Shown here: in pieces, positions 33,240-43,814 of the stretch
How the letters are laid out: each line of letters starts with the position of its first letter
How positions within the stretch are numbered: the stretch's first letter is position 1
Origin: Microterricola viridarii
GTDB lineage: Bacteria; Actinomycetota; Actinomycetes; Actinomycetales; Microbacteriaceae
Reading direction: 5' to 3'
Assembly (NCBI RefSeq): GCF_900104895.1
Contig: NZ_LT629742.1
Span: 2,046,001 to 2,110,000, forward strand
DNA length: 64,000 bases
Program-made: the position numbers and the translations under genes
The notes under the pieces: model-generated
Told to the model about the DNA's origin: nothing
Seen by the model: only the letters and a program-made list of their open reading frames with translations
The model's database searches: none

Positions 33240-36200
33240 GTGACGTTTCAGCAGACATTTACGAGGTTCAGTCAAATCCCGGGTCGACAGGGTCTCTACG
33301 ACCCTGGGCACGAGAAAGACGCCTGCGGCCTGGCCATGGTCGCAACCCTCCGTGGCACGGCAGGCCACGACATCATCACGGCGGCGCTCAACGCGCTGCG
33401 CAATCTGGAACACCGCGGGGCCGTCGGCTCCGACGCCGGAACCGGTGACGGCGCGGGGATCATCACGCAGATCCCCGACGCCTTCCTCCGGGCGGTGACC
33501 GACTTCGAGCTTCCCGCCGTCGGCCGCTACGCGGTCGGCAACGCGTTCCTCCCCACCGATCCCACCGCCCGCACCGCCATCAAGCGGGCCATCGCCGACA
33601 TCGCCGGCGAGGAGGGCCTCACCGTCCTCGGCTGGCGCGAGGTTCCCGTCCGGCCCGACGAGGTCGGCACCCTGGCCCGCGCGGCGATGCCCGCCATCCA
33701 GGCCTTCTACGTGCAGAGCGCGCGCAGCACAGAGACCGGTGCCCCGCTCTCCGGCATCGAGCTGGACCGCCAGACCTACCGGCTGCGCAAGCGCGCAGAG
33801 CGAGAGCTCGAGATCTACTTCGCCTCGCTCTCCTGCCGCACCCTGGTCTACAAGGGCATGGTCACCACGCTCCAGCTGGAACCCTTCTACCCCGACCTCT
33901 CCGACGAGCGCTTCGCCTCCACGCTCGCGCTGGTGCACTCGCGCTACTCCACCAACACCTTCCCGTCCTGGCCGTTGGCCCAGCCGTTCCGGATGATCGC
34001 GCACAACGGCGAGATCAACACCATCCAGGGCAACCGCAACTGGATGCGCGCCCGCCAGTCCCAGCTGGAGTCGGAGCTGCTCGGCGACCTCGCCCCGCTG
34101 CTGCCGATCGTCACGCCCGGTGCCAGCGACTCCGCCTCCTTCGACGAGGTGGTCGAGCTGCTCACCCTGTCCGGGCGCTCGCTCCCGCACGCGGTGATGA
34201 TGATGGTCCCGGAGGCCTGGGAGAACCAGACCGAGATGGACGCGGAGCGCCGCGACTTCTACGACTACCACTCCATGCTCATGGAGCCGTGGGACGGCCC
34301 GGCCGCCATCGTGTTCACCGACGGCTCGCTCGTCGGCGCGACGCTGGACCGCAACGGCCTCCGCCCCGGCCGCTTCGTGATCACGGATGACGGCCTCGTC
34401 GTCCTGGCCAGCGAGATCGGCGTGCTGGACTTCGACCCGGCCACCATCGTGCGGAAGGGGCGCCTGCGCCCCGGCAAGATGTTCCTCGTCGACACCGTCG
34501 CCGGCCGGCTCATCGAAGACGATGAGATCAAGGCCGAGCTGGCCGCCGCCGAGCCCTGGGGGCAGTGGCTGGAGCAGAGCCGGATCAAGCTGGCCGAGCT
34601 GCCGGAGCGCGAGCACATCGTGCACCCGCCGGCCTCCGTCGTGCGCCGCCAGCGCACCTTCGGCTACACCGAGGAGGAGCTGCGGCTGCTGCTGACCCCA
34701 ATGGCCCGCTTCGGGGCGGAGCCGCTCGGCGCGATGGGCTCCGACACCCCGATCGCCGTGCTCTCCGACCGCCCGCGGCTGCTGTTCGACTACTTCACCC
34801 AGCAGTTTGCCCAGGTCACCAACCCGCCGCTGGACTCGATCCGCGAGCAGCTGGTCACCTCGCTCGGCAGCTCGGTCGGCCCGGAGCACAACCTGCTCAG
34901 CTCCGGCCCGGAGCACGCCGGCCAGGTCTCGCTCACCTTCCCGGTGATCGACAACGACGAACTGGCCAAGATCCAGCACATCGACCCGCAGCCCGGCAGC
35001 AAGAGCACCGTCACGATCCGCGGCCTGTACCGCTTCGACGAGGGCGTCAACGCCCTGCGCGACCGCCTGGCCGCGCTGAACGTCGAGGTGGACCGGGCCA
35101 TCGAGGCCGGCGCCCGCTTCATCGTGCTGAGCGACCGCGACTCCAACAAGGACCTGGCGCCGATCCCGTCGCTGCTGATGACGGCATCCGTGCACCACCA
35201 CCTCACCCGCTCGGAGCACCGCATGAAGGTGGGCCTGCTGGTGGAGGCCGGCGATGTGCGCGAGGTGCACCACGTCGCCCTGCTGATCGGCTACGGCGCC
35301 TCCGCCGTGAACCCCTACCTGGCGATGGAGAGCTGCGAGAACCTGGTCCGCAGCGGCGTCATCACCGACGTCACCCCGGAGAAGGCCGTCGGCAACGTCA
35401 TCAAGGCGCTCGGCAAGGGCGTGCTGAAGATCATGTCCAAGATGGGCATCTCCACCATCGCCTCCTACTCCGGCGCGCAGGCCTTCGAGGCACTCGGCCT
35501 GGACGAGGGCTTCATCGAGGAGTACTTCACCGGCACCACCTCCAAGCTCGGCGGCGTCGGCATCGAGGTCATCCAGGCGGAGAACCTCAAGCGGCACACC
35601 TCCGCCTACCCGGAGGATGCCGCGGTCACCGTGCACGAGCGGCTGCAGACCGGCGGCGAGTACCAGTGGCGCCGCGACGGCGCCCCGCACCTGTTCAACC
35701 CGGAGACGGTGTTCCGGCTGCAGCACGCCACCCGCACCCGCCGCTACGACATCTTCCGCGAGTACACCAAGCTGGTCGACGACCAGGCGGAGACGCTGAT
35801 GACGCTGCGCGGCATGTTCGCGCTCCGCACCGGCCGGCGCCCCGCCGTCCCGCTGGAGGAGGTCGAGTCCGTCGCCTCCATCGTCAAGCGCTTCTCCACC
35901 GGTGCGATGAGCTACGGCTCCATCTCGCAGGAGGCGCACGAGACGCTCGCCATCGCCATGAACAGCCTCGGCGCCAAGTCCAACACGGGCGAGGGCGGCG
36001 AGGACCTGGACCGGCTGCTCGACCCGGAGCGGCGCAGCGCCATCAAGCAGGTGGCCTCCGGCCGTTTCGGCGTGACGAGCATGTACCTGAGCCACGCCGA
36101 TGACATCCAGATCAAGCTCGCCCAGGGCGCCAAGCCCGGCGAGGGCGGCCAGCTGCCCTCCACCAAGGTCTACCCTTGGGTGGCGCGCACCCGGCACGGC

Positions 36201-37809
36201 ACCCCCGGCGTCGGGCTCATCTCGCCGCCGCCGCACCACGACATCTACTCGATCGAAGACCTCAAGCAGCTCATCTTCGACCTCAAGCGGGCCAACCCGA
36301 AGGCGCGCATCCACACCAAGCTGGTCAGCCAGTCCGGCATCGGCGCGGTCGCCGCCGGCGTCGCGAAGGCGCTCTCCGACGTCATCCTGGTCTCCGGCCA
36401 CGACGGCGGAACCGGCGCCAGCCCGGTCAACTCGCTCAAGCACGCGGGAACCCCGTGGGAGCTCGGCCTGGCCGAGACCCAGCAGACGCTGATGCTGAAC
36501 GGGATGCGCGACCGGGTGGTCGTGCAGGTCGACGGCCAGCTGAAGACCGGCCGCGACGTCGTCATCGGCGCCCTGCTCGGCGCGGAGGAGTTCGGCTTCG
36601 CCACCGCCCCGCTCATCGTCGAGGGCTGCATCATGATGCGCGTCTGCCACCTGGACACCTGCCCGGTCGGCGTCGCCACGCAGAACCCGGAGCTGCGCAA
36701 GCGCTTCACCGGCAAGCCGGAGTTCGTGGTGAACTTCTTCGAGTTCATCGCCCAGGAGGTGCGCGAGTACCTCGCGGAGCTCGGCTTCCGCACCCTCGGC
36801 GAGGCCATCGGCCACCACGAGATGCTCGACACCGCCCAGGCGATCAACCACTGGAAGGCGTCCGGCATGGACCTGACGCCGATCCTGGTCGGGCCCGACT
36901 TCTCGGACGCCGAACCGCGCCAGAGCGCGCGCGAGCAGGACCACGAGCTGGAGAGCCACTTCGACAAGCAGCTCATCCAGCAGGCGGCCGGGGTGCTGGA
37001 GCGCGGCGGCCACGTGGCCATCGAGCTGCCCATCCGCAACACGGAACGCGCCGTGGGCACGATGCTCGGCCACGAGGTGACCATGCGGCACGGCGTCAAC
37101 GGCCTGCCGGAGAACTCCATCGAGGTGACGCTGCACGGCTCCGCCGGGCAGTCGCTCGGCGCCTTCCTGCCCGGCGGCATCACGCTCCGGCTCGAGGGCG
37201 ACTCCAACGACTACGTCGGCAAGGGCCTCTCCGGCGGCCGCATCGCGGTGCGCCCGGACCGGCAGAGCCTGTTCCCGGCCGAGCGCAACGTCATCGCCGG
37301 CAACGTCATCGGCTACGGGGCGACCAGCGGCTCGCTGTTCCTCCGCGGCATCGTGGGGGAGCGCTTCCTGGTGCGCAACTCCGGCGCCACCGCCGTCGTC
37401 GAGGGCGTCGGCGACCACGCCCTCGAGTACATGACCGGCGGACTCGCCCTCATCCTGGGCGGCACCGGGCGCAACCTCGGCGCCGGCATGTCCGGCGGCA
37501 CCGCGTACGTCTACGAGCTGAAGCGGGAGCGGGTCAACCCCGACTCCCTGGCCAGCGGCGAACTGGAGCTGCTCGAGCTCGGCAGCGCCGACCGCGAGAT
37601 CGTGCGCGACCTGCTGGAGCAGCACCGGGCGGAGACCGGCTCCGCCGTCGCGGAGCGCATGCTGGCCGACCTCGACGGCGCGATCTCGCGCTTCGTCAAG
37701 GTGCTGCCGCGCGACTACGCGGCCGTGCAGGGCATCCGGGCCCAGGCAGAAGCCGACGGGATCGACCCCGACGGCACACATATGTGGAATCGAATTCTGG
37801 AGGTGACCG

Positions 37810-37817
<8 letters not shown>
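33240..37817 (+). CDS. gltB: Glutamate synthase large (alpha) subunit
   Basis: A 1525-residue ferredoxin/NADPH-type GltB forming two glutamates from glutamine and 2-oxoglutarate. The class II glutaminase nucleophile is Cys29 in [10 protein letters not shown], exposed after removal of a 28-residue propeptide. A central domain, an FMN-binding synthase barrel with the 3Fe-4S Cys cluster ([18 protein letters not shown]), and a C-terminal beta-helix (GXXG repeats such as GKGLSGGRI) follow in order. GTG start, 114 bases after lgt. Overlaps gltD by eight bases, so the subunits are coupled. Confidence 0.96.
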
Positions 37818-39267
<1,450 letters not shown>

Positions 39268-39354
39268 AACTTCTCGCGGCAGGAACGGCCATCGCCGCCG
39301 TCGCGGCAAGAATCCATCCTGAGTCCATTCAGGCAAAAAATACGGAGTACATAA

Positions 39355-40800
39355 ATGAGACGCGCGAAAATAGTCGCAACCCTCGGGCCGGCCACGTCCA
39401 GCTACGAACAGATCCGGGCCATCATCGATGCCGGTGTAGACGTCTGCCGCATGAACCTGAGCCACGGCACCTACGACGTGCACGAGGGCGTTTACCAGAA
39501 CGTCCGCAAGGCCGCCAACGACTCCGGTCGCGCCGTGGCCGTGCTGGTCGACCTGCAGGGCCCGAAGATCCGCCTGGGCAAGTTCTCGGACGGCCCGCAC
39601 GACCTCGCAGAGGGCGACATCTTCAAGATCACCACCGAGGAGATCCTCGGCACCAAGGAGATCTGCGGCACCACGTACAAGGGCCTGCCCGGCGACGTGA
39701 AGCCGGGAGACTTCCTGCTGATCGACGACGGCAAGGTGCGCGTCGAGGTCGTCTCGACCGACGGCACCGTCGTGACCACCAAGGTCATCGTCGCCGGCAC
39801 CGTGTCGAACAACAAGGGCATCAACCTGCCCGGCGTCGCCGTCAACGTGCCGGCGCTCTCCGAGAAGGACGAGGACGACCTGCGTTGGGGCCTCGAGCTC
39901 GGCGCCGACCTGATCGCCCTCTCCTTCGTGCGCAACGCCGAGGACATCACCCGGGTGCACGAGATCATGGACGAGGTCGGCCGCCGCGTGCCGGTGATCG
40001 CCAAGATCGAGAAGCCGCAGGCCGTCGAGGCCCTCGAGGGCATCGTCGACGCCTTCGACTCGATCATGGTCGCCCGCGGCGACCTGGGCGTCGAGCTGCC
40101 GCTGGAGGCCGTGCCGATCGTGCAGAAGCGTGCCGTCGAGCTCGCCCGCCGCATGGCCAAGCCGGTCATCGTCGCCACGCAGATGCTCGAATCGATGATC
40201 TCCAGCCCGGTCCCGACCCGTGCAGAGACCTCCGATGTCGCCAACGCCGTCCTCGACGGTGCAGACGCCGTCATGCTCTCCGGCGAGACGAGCGTCGGCG
40301 AGTACCCGGTCGTCACGGTGCAGACCATGGCCCGCATCGTCGACTCCACCGAGGAGCACGGCCTGGAGCGCATCCTGCCGCTCACGGTCAAGCCTCGCAC
40401 CCAGGGCGGGGCGATCACCCTCGCCGCCGCCGACGTCGCCGACTTCGTCGACGCGAAGTACCTCGTCGTCTTCACCGAGTCCGGTGACTCCGCGCGCCGC
40501 ATGTCGCGCATCCGCTCGAGCATCCCGATGATCGCGCTGACGCCGGAGCCCAGCATCCGCCGCCGTCTGGCCCTGACCTGGGGCATCCAGACCTATCTGG
40601 TCGACCGGGTCACCCACACCGACCAGATGATCGGTCAGGTCGACGACGTTCTGCTCGGCCAGGGCATGGCCGAGATCGGTGACAAGGTCGTTGTCATCTC
40701 CGGGTCCCCTCCCGGAATCGTCGGCTCGACCAACGACATCCGCGTGCATGTCGTCGGTGACGTCCACAACGAGGCAGCGCCCGCGTACAAGCGCAGCTAG
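39355..40800 (+). CDS. pyk: Pyruvate kinase
   Basis: A 481-residue glycolytic enzyme converting phosphoenolpyruvate and ADP to pyruvate and [16 protein letters not shown] opens the barrel; [12 protein letters not shown] and the active-site [12 protein letters not shown] (catalytic Lys) and [11 protein letters not shown] motifs are intact. The C-terminal allosteric domain is full length. ATG with CGGAG about eight bases upstream. The 87-base leader is comparatively A-rich just before the start and contains the direct repeat TCGCGGCA(G/A)GAA at 39274 and 39301. A strong hairpin follows the stop. Confidence 0.96.
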   Translation: MRRAKIVATLGPATSSYEQIRAIIDAGVDVCRMNLSHGTYDVHEGVYQNVRKAANDSGRAVAVLVDLQGPKIRLGKFSDGPHDLAEGDIFKITTEEILGTKEICGTTYKGLPGDVKPGDFLLIDDGKVRVEVVSTDGTVVTTKVIVAGTVSNNKGINLPGVAVNVPALSEKDEDDLRWGLELGADLIALSFVRNAEDITRVHEIMDEVGRRVPVIAKIEKPQAVEALEGIVDAFDSIMVARGDLGVELPLEAVPIVQKRAVELARRMAKPVIVATQMLESMISSPVPTRAETSDVANAVLDGADAVMLSGETSVGEYPVVTVQTMARIVDSTEEHGLERILPLTVKPRTQGGAITLAAADVADFVDAKYLVVFTESGDSARRMSRIRSSIPMIALTPEPSIRRRLALTWGIQTYLVDRVTHTDQMIGQVDDVLLGQGMAEIGDKVVVISGSPPGIVGSTNDIRVHVVGDVHNEAAPAYKRS

Positions 40801-40810
40801 TTCTCGTTGA

Positions 40811-40844
40811 CACAGGCCCGGTTCATTCGTGAGCCGGGCCTGTG
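40811..40844 (+). terminator. Rho-independent-type hairpin after pyk
   Basis: CACAGGCCCGG (40811-40821) pairs perfectly with CCGGGCCTGTG (40834-40844) around a 12-base loop, 10 bases after the pyk stop. No T-run, but the 11-bp GC-rich stem fits actinobacterial terminators. Confidence 0.75.
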
Positions 40845-40866
40845 GCGTTCCCGGGCGGCGCGGATG

Positions 40867-40872
40867 TAGTGT
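40867..40872 (+). promoter_or_regulatory. Candidate -10 of the acyl-CoA ligase gene
   Basis: TAGTGT lies 40 bases before the ATG and directly follows the pyk terminator. The predicted leader contains AAGGAG at a good distance. Confidence 0.4.
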
Positions 40873-40912
40873 GTGGGCCAGCCCCACCGACAACGACGTC
40901 AAGGAGTCGACG

Positions 40913-42490
40913 ATGCCCGCAAGCGTTCTGCCCGACGTGCACATCCCCGCCGTCAGCATCTACGAGTCGGTGTTCGGCGCACTGAGCGAGGAGGATCTCG
41001 CCGCCGTCGCCATCATCGACGGCGTCACCGGGGCCGAGACCAGCTTCGGCCAACTGCGCGGGCAGATCGACGCCCTCGCCGGCGCCCTGGCCGTCCGCGG
41101 CGTCGAGCTCGGCACCGTCGTCGGCCTGCTCTGCCCGAACGTGCCCGCGTTCGCCACCGTCTTCCACGGCATCCTGCGCGCCGGCGGCACCGTCACCACG
41201 ATCAACTCGCTCTACACGGCGGGGGAGATCGAGAACCAGCTGCGGGATTCCGGTGCGACCTGGCTGTTCACCGTGTCGCCGTTCCTGCCCGCCGCCGAGG
41301 CCGCCGCGGCGGCAGTCGGCATCCCGCCGGAGCGACTCGTCGTCCTTGACGGCGCCGACGGGCACCCCTCGCTGCGGGAGCTGCTCGGCGCGGACGAGCG
41401 GCCGCCGGAACTGCACTTCGACCCCGCCACCCAGATCGCCGTGCTGCCGTACTCCTCCGGCACGACCGGGCACCCCAAGGGGGTCATGCTCACCCACACC
41501 AACCTGGTCGCCAACGTCGCCCAGGGCATGGGCGCGATCGGGGTTGAGCGGGGCGAGCGGGTGCTCGCCGTGCTGCCGTTCTTCCACATCTACGGGCTCA
41601 CCGTGCTGCTGAACTACGCGCTCACCCTGCGCGCCGTGCTCGTGACCATGCCGCGCTTCGAGCTGCCCGAGTTCCTCCGCATCACGAGCGAGCACCGCTG
41701 CAACTGGCTGTTCATCGCGCCGCCGATCGCCGTGGCCCTCGCCAAGCACCCCCTCGTCGACGACTACGACCTCTCCAGCGTCACGGTGGTCTTCTCCGGC
41801 GCGGCCCCGCTGGCCGGCGCCCTCGCCCACGCCGTCGCCGCCCGGCTCGGCTGCACCGTTGCGCAGGGCTACGGCATGACGGAGGCCAGCCCGGCGACAC
41901 ACGTGATCCCGAACACCCGCCCCGACATCGACCGCTCCAGTGTCGGGCTGGCCCTGCCGAACACGCAGTCGCGCGTCGTCGACCCGGAGACGGGCGCCGA
42001 CGTGGACGTGCCGGAGGCCGGGCCGAGCCTGCCGGGGGAGCTCTGGGTGCGCGGCCCGCAGGTGATGGCCGGCTACCTGGGCAACGCGGCGGCGACGGCA
42101 GAGACGCTCGACGCCGACGGCTGGCTGCACACGGGCGACCTCGCGACCGTCGACGCCACCGGCGTCTACTGGATCGTGGACAGGCTGAAAGAGCTGATCA
42201 AGTACAAGGGCTACCAGGTGGCGCCCGCCGTGCTGGAGGCGGTGCTGCTGGAGAATCCGGGCATCGCGGATGCCGCGGTGATCGGCGTCTCCGACGAGGA
42301 CGGCCAGGAGATCCCGCAGGCCTTCGTCGTGTTGCAGCAGGGGGCGAGCCTCTCCGAGGGCGAGGTGATCGCGTTCGTCGCCTCGCGCGTCGCCCCGCAC
42401 GAGAAAGTGAGGCGAGTTCGTTTTGTCTCCGCGATCCCCAAATCCAGTGCGGGGAAGATCCTCCGGCGCGAGCTGCGTGAGCACTCCTGA
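40913..42490 (+). CDS. AMP-dependent acyl-CoA ligase, 4-coumarate-CoA-ligase-like
   Basis: A 525-residue ANL-superfamily enzyme that adenylates a carboxylic acid and transfers it to CoA. The P-loop YSSGTTGHPKGVMLTH is at about 180-195, GYGMTEASP is the A5 motif, GDLATVD and KELIKYKGYQVAP form the hinge and A8 region, and catalytic Lys515 lies in PKSSAGKILRREL. The pattern is closest to plant 4-coumarate-CoA ligases and bacterial aryl or medium-chain ligases; the exact acid is not readable. ATG at 40913 is chosen because AAGGAG precedes it. It is followed by a tRNA gene on the other strand. Confidence 0.88.
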   Translation: MPASVLPDVHIPAVSIYESVFGALSEEDLAAVAIIDGVTGAETSFGQLRGQIDALAGALAVRGVELGTVVGLLCPNVPAFATVFHGILRAGGTVTTINSLYTAGEIENQLRDSGATWLFTVSPFLPAAEAAAAAVGIPPERLVVLDGADGHPSLRELLGADERPPELHFDPATQIAVLPYSSGTTGHPKGVMLTHTNLVANVAQGMGAIGVERGERVLAVLPFFHIYGLTVLLNYALTLRAVLVTMPRFELPEFLRITSEHRCNWLFIAPPIAVALAKHPLVDDYDLSSVTVVFSGAAPLAGALAHAVAARLGCTVAQGYGMTEASPATHVIPNTRPDIDRSSVGLALPNTQSRVVDPETGADVDVPEAGPSLPGELWVRGPQVMAGYLGNAAATAETLDADGWLHTGDLATVDATGVYWIVDRLKELIKYKGYQVAPAVLEAVLLENPGIADAAVIGVSDEDGQEIPQAFVVLQQGASLSEGEVIAFVASRVAPHEKVRRVRFVSAIPKSSAGKILRRELREHS

Positions 42491-42534
42491 TGGGCGCGTA
42501 TTCCGCGGCCCATCAGGGGTTTCAGGGGGAGTTG

Positions 42535-42615
42535 TGCCGGTGGTGGGACTCGAACCCACACGTCTCTCGACAAAGCATTTTGAGTGCTCCGCGTCTGCCA
42601 TTCCGCCACACCGGC
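42535..42615 (-). tRNA. tRNA-Leu (anticodon CAA)
   Basis: Read on the minus strand, the 7-bp acceptor stem GCCGGTG/CACCGGC closes an 81-base cloverleaf. It has D-arm TGGCGGAATGGCAGACGC, anticodon stem-loop GAGCA-CTCAAAA-TGCTT (anticodon CAA, reading UUG), a variable arm of class II type, and T-arm GTGGGTTCGAGTCCCAC. The discriminator is A and the 3' CCA is not encoded. The long variable arm and D-loop are typical of leucine tRNA. Placed antisense between two plus-strand genes. Confidence 0.93.
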
Positions 42616-42640
42616 GCACAAGACCTCGATCAGAATACCG

Positions 42641-42646
42641 TAGGCT
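42641..42646 (+). promoter_or_regulatory. -10 element of pdtaR, leaderless start predicted
   Basis: TAGGCT lies seven bases before the GTG start; no Shine-Dalgarno is present between them. Confidence 0.5.
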
Positions 42647-42653
42647 TGACGCT

Positions 42654-43259
42654 GTGACTGACACAGACATCACCCCAGCCCCACCGCGCCGCGTCGTCGT
42701 CGCAGAAGATGAGTCTCTGATTCGTCTCGACATCGTCGAGATCCTGCGTGACGCCGGCTTCGAGGTCGTCGGTGAGGCCGGTGACGGTGAGACCGCGGTC
42801 GCACTCGCCACCGAGCTGCGCCCCGACCTCGTCATCATGGACGTCAAGATGCCCCAGCTGGACGGCATCTCCGCCGCCGAACGCCTGAGCAAGGGCCACA
42901 TCGCGCCCGTCGTCCTGCTGACCGCGTTCAGCCAGAAGGAGCTCGTCGAGCGTGCGACCGAGGCCGGCGCGCTGGCCTACGTCGTCAAGCCGTTCACCCC
43001 GAACGACCTGCTGCCGGCGATCGAGATCGCCCTGGCCCGCTACGCCCAGATCATCGCCCTCGAGGCCGAGGTCTCCGACCTCGTCGAGCGCTTCGAGACC
43101 CGCAAGCTCGTCGACCGGGCCAAGGGCCTGCTGAACGAGAAGATGGGCCTCACCGAGCCCGAGGCGTTCCGCTGGATCCAGAAGGCGTCCATGGACCGCC
43201 GCCTGACCATGCACGACGTCGCCCAGGCGATCATCGAGCAGCTCAGCGCCAAGAAATAG
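42654..43259 (+). CDS. pdtaR: Response regulator with ANTAR RNA-binding output domain (PdtaR type)
   Basis: A 201-residue two-domain protein. The receiver domain (about residues 12-130) has acidic pocket Glu18/Asp19, phospho-acceptor Asp63, Thr90 and Lys112. The ANTAR domain (about 140-196) shows RKLVDRAKGLLNEKMGLTEPEAFRWIQKASM, which binds tandem-hairpin RNA to cause antitermination. Orthologous in layout to Rv1626/PdtaR, the partner of histidine kinase PdtaS; no kinase gene is next to it here. GTG start predicted to be leaderless. A bidirectional hairpin follows. Confidence 0.92.
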   Translation: MTDTDITPAPPRRVVVAEDESLIRLDIVEILRDAGFEVVGEAGDGETAVALATELRPDLVIMDVKMPQLDGISAAERLSKGHIAPVVLLTAFSQKELVERATEAGALAYVVKPFTPNDLLPAIEIALARYAQIIALEAEVSDLVERFETRKLVDRAKGLLNEKMGLTEPEAFRWIQKASMDRRLTMHDVAQAIIEQLSAKK

Positions 43260-43279
43260 CCAGCAAGACCACGATTTCA

Positions 43280-43312
43280 CGAGGAGCGGATGCCGACGGC
43301 GTCCGCTCCTCG
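43280..43312. terminator. Hairpin between convergent pdtaR and thioesterase genes
   Basis: GAGGAGCGGA (43281-43290) pairs with TCCGCTCCTC (43302-43311), extended by an outer C-G pair, around an 11-base loop. It lies 20 bases after the pdtaR stop and just beyond the thioesterase stop, so it can serve both directions. Confidence 0.75.
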
Positions 43313-43316
43313 GCGT

Positions 43317-43745
43317 TTAAGCCGCGCTCGGGCGCAGGTCCTTGATCAGGTTCGTGATCCGGATGGTGCAGCAGCGCCGGCCCGCCTCGTCGCTGATCGC
43401 GATCTCGTGCGTCGTCAGCGTGCGGCCGAGGTGGATCGGCGTGCAGACGCCCGTCACCCAGCCCTCCGTCGCCGAGCGCGTGTGGGTGGCGTTGATCTCG
43501 ATGCCGACGGCGAGGCGGCCGGGGCCGGCCCAGAGGTTCGCCGCCATCGAGCCGAGCGACTCGCCGAGCACCACGAACGCGCCGCCGTGCAGCAGCATGG
43601 CCGGCTGCGTGTTGCCCTCCACCGGCATGCGGGCGACGGAGCGCTCGACCGTGAACTCGGTGAACTCGATGCCCATCTTCTCGGCGAGGGCGCCGACTCC
43701 ACGCTGGACGACCCACTCGAGGGCGTCGGTATTGGTCTCGCTCAT
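43317..43745 (-). CDS. PaaI-family hotdog-fold thioesterase
   Basis: A 142-residue single hotdog domain. The active-site helix motif LLHGGAFVVLGES (51-63), with Gly-Gly and the catalytic acid, and the following ATHTRSATEGWVTG strand are typical of PaaI / ComA2-like acyl-CoA thioesterases, which act as tetramers on aryl- or acyl-CoA. ATG at 43745 is preferred over an upstream ATG (nine more residues) because AAGGTGAG precedes it closely. Divergent from polA, with 69 bases between. Confidence 0.85.
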   Translation of the reverse strand: MSETNTDALEWVVQRGVGALAEKMGIEFTEFTVERSVARMPVEGNTQPAMLLHGGAFVVLGESLGSMAANLWAGPGRLAVGIEINATHTRSATEGWVTGVCTPIHLGRTLTTHEIAISDEAGRRCCTIRITNLIKDLRPSAA

Positions 43746-43802
43746 GCTCACCTTTGAAGTCTGTTGCCCCACGAAGTCCCGCGCCCTGTCGGTGCTGGCT
43801 TG

Positions 43803-43808
43803 TAGGCT
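43803..43808 (+). promoter_or_regulatory. -10 element of polA, leaderless start predicted
   Basis: TAGGCT ends six bases before GTG 43815; an in-frame GTG at 43809 would touch the hexamer and is disfavoured. Confidence 0.5.
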
Positions 43809-43814
43809 GTGTCT

